In this document: in pieces, positions 62,747-64,000 of the stretch
Position numbering within the stretch: the stretch's first letter is position 1
Layout: the number at the start of each line of letters is the position of its first letter
Assembly (NCBI GenBank): GCA_002633025.1
Contig: NMRB01000257.1
Coordinates: 113,991-177,990, forward strand
Length of the DNA stretch: 64,000 bases
Direction: 5' to 3'
Source of the DNA: Notospermus geniculatus
Taxonomy: Eukaryota > Nemertea > Pilidiophora > Heteronemertea > Lineidae
Position numbers and translations under genes: made by a program
Notes under the pieces: generated by a model
Told to the model about the DNA's origin: nothing
The model's input: the letters and a program-made list of their open reading frames with translations, nothing else
The model's database searches: none

Positions 62747-63855
62747 AACTAGCAACCAACTAAGCTAGCAGGATTTTATGGATTTGGGCCCTGGTTCAGC
62801 AATATATTATGGACCCTTGCAAAATGACGTGGGACCCGTAAAATCCCAATTCTTGAGGGGTCTGTTACTTCTGGGATCTACTAGAAAGTGCCTGAGGTAC
62901 GCCCCCCCCCCACACCACTCCTTAATTTTAGGGTACACACATGCTTGTTCCTGAGTTTGAAATGGACTCCCTTATGGAAGGAACTAAGGGAAATTTTCCA
63001 CCCCTTTCTGCGGGCTTTTTTCACCCAATTAGACCCCCTAATGGAAGGAACCAAGATATTTTCACCTTTTTCGGGAGGAACGAAATGAGACTCAGATATG
63101 ATGCACTACACGAGGTACTCGTTGGGGATAAGGTAAATGCCGGTGTAAATGATAAAGCGCGGCCTGACCCGAAAGACGCCTGTACAACGGGAGGGATAAC
63201 TCGTCGCTGGGATTGAGAATAGGACTTACATACCCCTTTTTGTTATTTTTTCGGGAAGAGAACCTTTTGACCCCTTTTTAAGAATTTTTCTGGAGAAAAG
63301 TCATTCAAAGTACCCCTATTTTAAGTGTTTTTTCGGGACTTTTTTCCCGAACAGTGCTGTCGAAAATAGAGAGGTTAAGATGCGACCCGAGAACGAGAAC
63401 GTGGTGACAAGAGAATGGGACTTGTATCGCACAATCATCTGGAGGTACTCAGATTGTTTTTCACAGTAACAGTGGCGGGTGTCTTCCAATGAAGAACACA
63501 CTGTTCTAAAAGCTGGATTCTTGCTGTCAGAGAAGTTACAGGCATGCCACAAAGTCACCACGTTCTCGTTCTCGTTCTCGTTCTCGGAGTAAAATCTTAA
63601 CCTCTCTAATGACCCATTTCCCCGAGAAAATTGGAACGAGCATGCGGTACGGTTGACCTCTGAGTGGGGGACCCGGGCCCTGAGGAACCCAGTTGGGGTC
63701 AAATATTTGCGAAATTCGGAGACGACTTCTACTTTTAGTATCATTTTGTGTGTCGTTTTTTGTGCTGTATGTTGGATACCTGATGGAAAAATACAATACA
63801 ACACAACACACGGAACTAAAGTGTCGACACACCTGTGCAAATAGCCCTAAACAAG
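62747..63855 (+). repeat. Segmental duplication, copy 2
   Basis: Second copy of 58868-59725, 3.9 kb away in the same orientation. It has a 240-bp insertion (63368-63607) that copy 1 lacks and lacks the element at 59729-59902. Confidence 0.85.
63368..63607. mobile_element. 240-bp MITE, AGAGAGGTTAAGAT, with 3-bp AAT duplication
   Basis: AGAGAGGTTAAGAT and ATCTTAACCTCTCT, flanked by AAT on both sides (63365-63367 and 63608-63610). The empty site in copy 1 reads CCGAAAATGACCCC. Inner GAGAACGAGAACG / CGTTCTCGTTCTC pair. The ends resemble the AGGGAGGTTTAGA family. Confidence 0.85.
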
Positions 63856-64000
63856 TTCTTAAAGTCTTCGGGAAAATATATCGGATACTCATTTTATTCC
63901 AACACCCAGGACGTAGGGCAAGTTGAGAACATACCAGGGTGTGTTTCAAAATTGGTCACCCAAGAAAATGGGACAAAATTTAACTTTGAAATGAGCACAA

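Noticed and set aside
63316-63949. Overlapping 174- and 137-codon minus-strand frames
   Set aside because: They span a MITE with a CGTTCT microsatellite and a segmental duplication whose other copy does not keep the frame.

Overview
This is eukaryotic DNA: spliced genes with GT-AG introns, AATAAA poly(A) signals, tRNA-like SINEs, a non-LTR retrotransposon end and an extreme density of short palindromic DNA transposons. Two runs of N (26651-26738, 46935-47045) and single N bases at 16814 and 21356 mark it as draft assembly. Gene content (PAN/apple-like exons, a metazoan-type LicD enzyme), frequent tacatgtacatg strings and the MITE load suggest a marine invertebrate, perhaps an amphioxus, echinoderm or hemichordate. 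I cannot name the species.

Layout. 0.8-3.7 kb: two minus-strand PAN/apple-like exons of identical length and phase. 4-14 kb: almost only repeats, including a 1.2 kb near-perfect palindrome with an 8-bp target duplication. 14.3-20.1 kb: two paralogous 1 kb minus-strand exons of an unknown family, separated by repeats and a TTAA-flanked insertion that carries an exon-like stretch. 21-25 kb: SINE and foldback elements. 25.7-27.9 kb: a minus-strand LicD-family type II membrane protein gene with an apparent frameshift. 28-32 kb: repeats. 33-55.4 kb: a plus-strand tandem family of small secreted four-cysteine proteins. Copy A (33.0-35.4 kb) looks intact, copy B (45.5-50.0 kb) has a MITE inside its last coding exon, and copy C (54.5-55.4 kb) shows only the last exon. 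All three share intron phase, cysteine spacing and 3' UTR sequence. 55.5-64 kb: nested palindromic elements and a segmental duplication.

The genes do not form a pathway. The LicD protein would act in the Golgi. The PAN exons and the cysteine-rich family would be secreted or extracellular. The most unusual theme is the foldback elements: several have interiors built of dozens of small palindromes. Three of these share 6-bp target duplications and TAY...RTA termini, which fits the IS3EU transposon superfamily. Several insertions have an empty-site counterpart within the window.
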